A DNA stretch of 14,632 nt from Gallibacter sp963634825. GTDB taxonomy: Bacteria; Bacillota; Clostridia; Peptostreptococcales; Anaerovoracaceae. The DNA lies in NCBI GenBank assembly GCA_963634825.1, contig CAVHCP010000022.1, positions 1-14,632 of the forward strand, given 5' to 3'. A program made the translations under genes and the position numbers. This document shows positions 12,464-14,632 of the stretch, piece by piece. The notes beneath the pieces were generated by a model. The model saw only the letters and a list, made by a program, of their open reading frames with translations. It ran no database searches and was not told where the DNA came from. Within the stretch, counting starts at the first letter, position 1. The number at the start of each line of letters is the position of its first letter.

Positions 12464-14527
12464 ATGGGAAGAGCGTTTCCATTAGAGAAGACAAGAAATA
12501 TCGGTATCATGGCTCACATCGATGCCGGCAAAACAACAACAACAGAAAGAATCCTATTTTATACAGGCAGAACGCACAAAATCGGAGAAACTCACGATGG
12601 TGGTGCAACTATGGACTGGATGGAACAGGAACAAGAACGTGGTATCACAATCACATCTGCTGCAACCACAGCACAGTGGAAGGATTATCGAATCAATATC
12701 ATAGATACTCCGGGCCACGTGGACTTTACAGTAGAAGTAGAAAGATCGCTTCGTGTTCTTGACGGAGCTGTAACAGTTCTTTGTGCAAAGGGTGGTGTCG
12801 AACCTCAGTCAGAAACAGTATGGCGTCAAGCTGAGAAGTATGGCGTACCAAGAATGATATTCGTAAACAAAATGGATATCTTAGGTGCTGATTTTTACAG
12901 GGTCGTTGACCAAGTAAAAAACAGGCTAAAGGCAAATGCTGTGCCTATTCAGCTACCTATCGGTTCTGAGGAGACTTTCGTAGGTATCGTTGACCTTATC
13001 GAAATGAAAGCAGAAATATATGAAGACGATCTCGGCAAGGTATTTGATATAGTTGAGATTCCTGACGACATGAAGGAAAAAGCAGCAGAGTGGAGAGAAA
13101 AACTTATCGAATCAGTTGCGGAGACAGATGAAGAACTTATGATGAAATTCCTTGAGGGCGAAGAGCTGACAAGAGATGAAATCATAAGCACAATCAGAAA
13201 ACAGACTATTGCAGGAGAGATGGTGCCTGTAACATGTGGTTCGGCATACAAAAACAAGGGCGTACAGATGATGCTTGACGCAGTTGTTGACTTTATGCCA
13301 TCACCTCTTGACATTCCGCCTATCAAGGGTATCAACCCTGATACAGGAGAGGAAGACGAGAGAGCTGCAGACGACAATGGCCCATTTGCGGCACTTGCAT
13401 TTAAAATTATGGCTGACCCATTTGTTGGTAAGCTTGCATTCTTTAGGGTTTACTCAGGCACACTTGAGCCGGGCTCATATGTCTACAACTCTACAAAGGG
13501 TTCAAAGGAGAGAATCGGCAGAATCCTGCAGATGCACGCTAACAAGAGAGAAGAGCTTGACAGAGTTTATGCAGGCGACATCGCGGCAGCGGTTGGTCTA
13601 AAAAATACAACAACAGGAGATACACTCTGTGATGAAAAACAGGAAATCATCCTTGAGTCTATGGAATTCCCGGATCCTGTAATCGAGATAGCTATCGAGC
13701 CTAAGACTAAGGCAGGACAGGAAAAAATGGGCATCGCACTTGCAAAGCTTGCAGAAGAGGACCCAACATTTAAGACTTATACAAATGAGGATACAGGACA
13801 GACAATCATCGCAGGTATGGGCGAGCTTCACCTTGAAATCATCGTAGACAGATTGCTCAGAGAGTTTAAGGTTGAGGCAAACGTAGGTAAGCCACAGGTA
13901 TCTTATAAAGAGACAATTACAAGTCAGTCTGATGTAGATCACAAGTATGCAAAGCAGTCAGGTGGTCACGGTCAGTATGGTCATGTAAAAATCAAGGTTT
14001 ATCCAAGAGAGCCGGGCGAAGGCTTCGAGTTTGTCAATTCGATTGTCGGAGGTGCTATTCCTAAGGAATACATTCCAAAGATTGAAGACGGTATCAAGGA
14101 AGCAATGGAAACAGGTCCTCTTGCAGGATATCAGGTAGTAGACGTTGGCGTAGAGCTGTATGACGGTTCTTACCACGAAGTCGACTCTTCCGAAATGGCA
14201 TTTAAGCTTGCGGCTTCTATGGCATTTAGAGAAGCTGTTAAGAAGGCAAACCCGGTATTGCTCGAACCTATCTTTAAGGTAGAGGTTACAGTTCCTGAGG
14301 AATATATGGGAGATGTTATCGGCGATATTTCGGGAAGAAGAGGTCGTATCGAAGGCTCTGAGATCAACAACGGAGCAGTTGCAGTCAGAGGCTTTGTGCC
14401 ACTATCAGAGATGTTTGGATATGCGACTGACCTGAGATCTAAGACACAGGGTAGAGGTACATATGTAATGCAATTCTCACATTACGAAAAGCTTCCTGAC
14501 AGCCTTGTAGAAAAAATAAATAAATAA
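12464..14527 (+). CDS. fusA: Translation elongation factor G (EF-G)
   Basis: EF-G is the GTPase that drives translocation of tRNA and mRNA and, with ribosome recycling factor, splits spent ribosomes. The 687 residues begin MGRAFPLEKTRNIGIMAHID. The GTPase elements are intact: G1 AHIDAGKTT (17-25), G2 RGITIT (59-64), G3 DTPGH (81-85, with the catalytic His85) and G4 NKMD (135-138). Domain II and III sequences follow. Domain IV, which reaches into the decoding centre, contains SGGHGQYGHVKIKVYP. AAAGGAGG at 12450-12457 is the ribosome binding site. It is the housekeeping form, sitting between rpsG and tuf. Confidence 0.98.
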   Translation: MGRAFPLEKTRNIGIMAHIDAGKTTTTERILFYTGRTHKIGETHDGGATMDWMEQEQERGITITSAATTAQWKDYRINIIDTPGHVDFTVEVERSLRVLDGAVTVLCAKGGVEPQSETVWRQAEKYGVPRMIFVNKMDILGADFYRVVDQVKNRLKANAVPIQLPIGSEETFVGIVDLIEMKAEIYEDDLGKVFDIVEIPDDMKEKAAEWREKLIESVAETDEELMMKFLEGEELTRDEIISTIRKQTIAGEMVPVTCGSAYKNKGVQMMLDAVVDFMPSPLDIPPIKGINPDTGEEDERAADDNGPFAALAFKIMADPFVGKLAFFRVYSGTLEPGSYVYNSTKGSKERIGRILQMHANKREELDRVYAGDIAAAVGLKNTTTGDTLCDEKQEIILESMEFPDPVIEIAIEPKTKAGQEKMGIALAKLAEEDPTFKTYTNEDTGQTIIAGMGELHLEIIVDRLLREFKVEANVGKPQVSYKETITSQSDVDHKYAKQSGGHGQYGHVKIKVYPREPGEGFEFVNSIVGGAIPKEYIPKIEDGIKEAMETGPLAGYQVVDVGVELYDGSYHEVDSSEMAFKLAASMAFREAVKKANPVLLEPIFKVEVTVPEEYMGDVIGDISGRRGRIEGSEINNGAVAVRGFVPLSEMFGYATDLRSKTQGRGTYVMQFSHYEKLPDSLVEKINK

Positions 14528-14528
14528 A

Positions 14529-14545
14529 TTTGAATTTTATTCAAA
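14529..14545 (+). other. A/T-rich hairpin after fusA
   Basis: TTTGAAT (14529-14535) pairs perfectly with ATTCAAA (14539-14545) over a TTT loop, starting 2 bases after the fusA stop. It is weak (six A-T pairs and one G-C pair) and has no T-run downstream, so it is unlikely to stop transcription into tuf. The rest of the 65-bp gap is A/T-rich with no clear promoter. Confidence 0.35.
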
Positions 14546-14592
14546 GCGTAAATAAAAAAATATATTTTAATCTTAACGGAGGAGATTTAAAA

Positions 14593-14632
14593 ATGGCAAA
14601 GCAGAAATTTGAAAGAACAAAACCGCATATCA
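14593..14632 (+). CDS. tuf: Elongation factor Tu, N-terminal fragment (cut by window end)
   Basis: The last 40 bases encode MAKQKFERTKPHI, the nearly invariant N-terminus of EF-Tu, the GTPase that delivers aminoacyl-tRNA to the ribosome. A strong GGAGGAG (14578-14584) lies 8 bases before the ATG. The GTP-binding motifs are beyond the window edge. Its place after fusA completes the usual rpsL-rpsG-fusA-tuf str operon. Confidence 0.95.
   Translation, partial: MAKQKFERTKPHI

Noticed and set aside
14530..14566. Possible tuf promoter in the fusA-tuf gap
   Set aside because: TTGAAT at 14530 has no -10 box at correct spacing; the TATATT at 14561 is 25 bp away. Cotranscription with fusA is the simpler reading.
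1..14632. A novel defence, mobile or biosynthetic system
   Set aside because: Every coding region is a recognised core transcription or translation gene, intact and in a well-known order; nothing suggests an inserted accessory system, CRISPR array or transposase.

Overview
The window is a single, uninterrupted core 'information' locus, with every gene on the + strand: rpmG - secE - nusG - rplK - rplA - rplJ - rplL - rpoB - rpoC - rpsL - rpsG - fusA - tuf (only the first 13 codons of tuf are present). Gene order, strong AGGAGG-type ribosome binding sites, a 137-residue S12, an RpoC without the large Gram-negative insertions and frequent AGA arginine codons all point to a low-GC Gram-positive bacterium, most likely a Clostridia-class Firmicute. 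I cannot name the genus from the sequence alone.

Layout. Positions 1-302 hold no convincing gene: a repeat-like palindromic stretch (1-77), then a clear sigma-A-type promoter (201-229) and a short leader with a hairpin. rpmG, secE, nusG and rplK follow with 11-14 bp gaps. The 44-bp rplK-rplA gap carries a hairpin resembling the 23S rRNA site for protein L1, next to the rplA ribosome binding site. The 185-bp rplA-rplJ gap carries a canonical L10 leader, a competing antiterminator helix and an intrinsic terminator. After rplJ and rplL comes another intrinsic terminator (about 3821-3848), and rpoB then has its own promoter (3860-3888). rpoC follows rpoB closely. A further promoter (11314-11343) precedes the str operon rpsL-rpsG-fusA-tuf. 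The rpsL-rpsG gap contains two tandem hairpins that may be a regulatory site.

How it works together. The genes supply ribosomal stalk and head proteins (L11, L1, L10, L7/L12, S12, S7, L33), the two large catalytic RNA polymerase subunits, a transcription elongation factor (NusG), a translocon subunit (SecE) and the translocation GTPase EF-G. The regulatory layout appears to let ribosomal proteins limit their own synthesis at two or three points, and to give rpoBC and the str genes their own transcription starts.

I do not see an undescribed system such as a defence, mobile or biosynthetic cluster. The points worth a second look are RNA-level: the L1-like site, the L10 attenuator, small structured spacers at rplJ-rplL and rpsL-rpsG, an acidic Ala/Pro/Glu tail on L10, the local absence of two genes often found here in Firmicutes, and the repeat-like sequence at the left edge.
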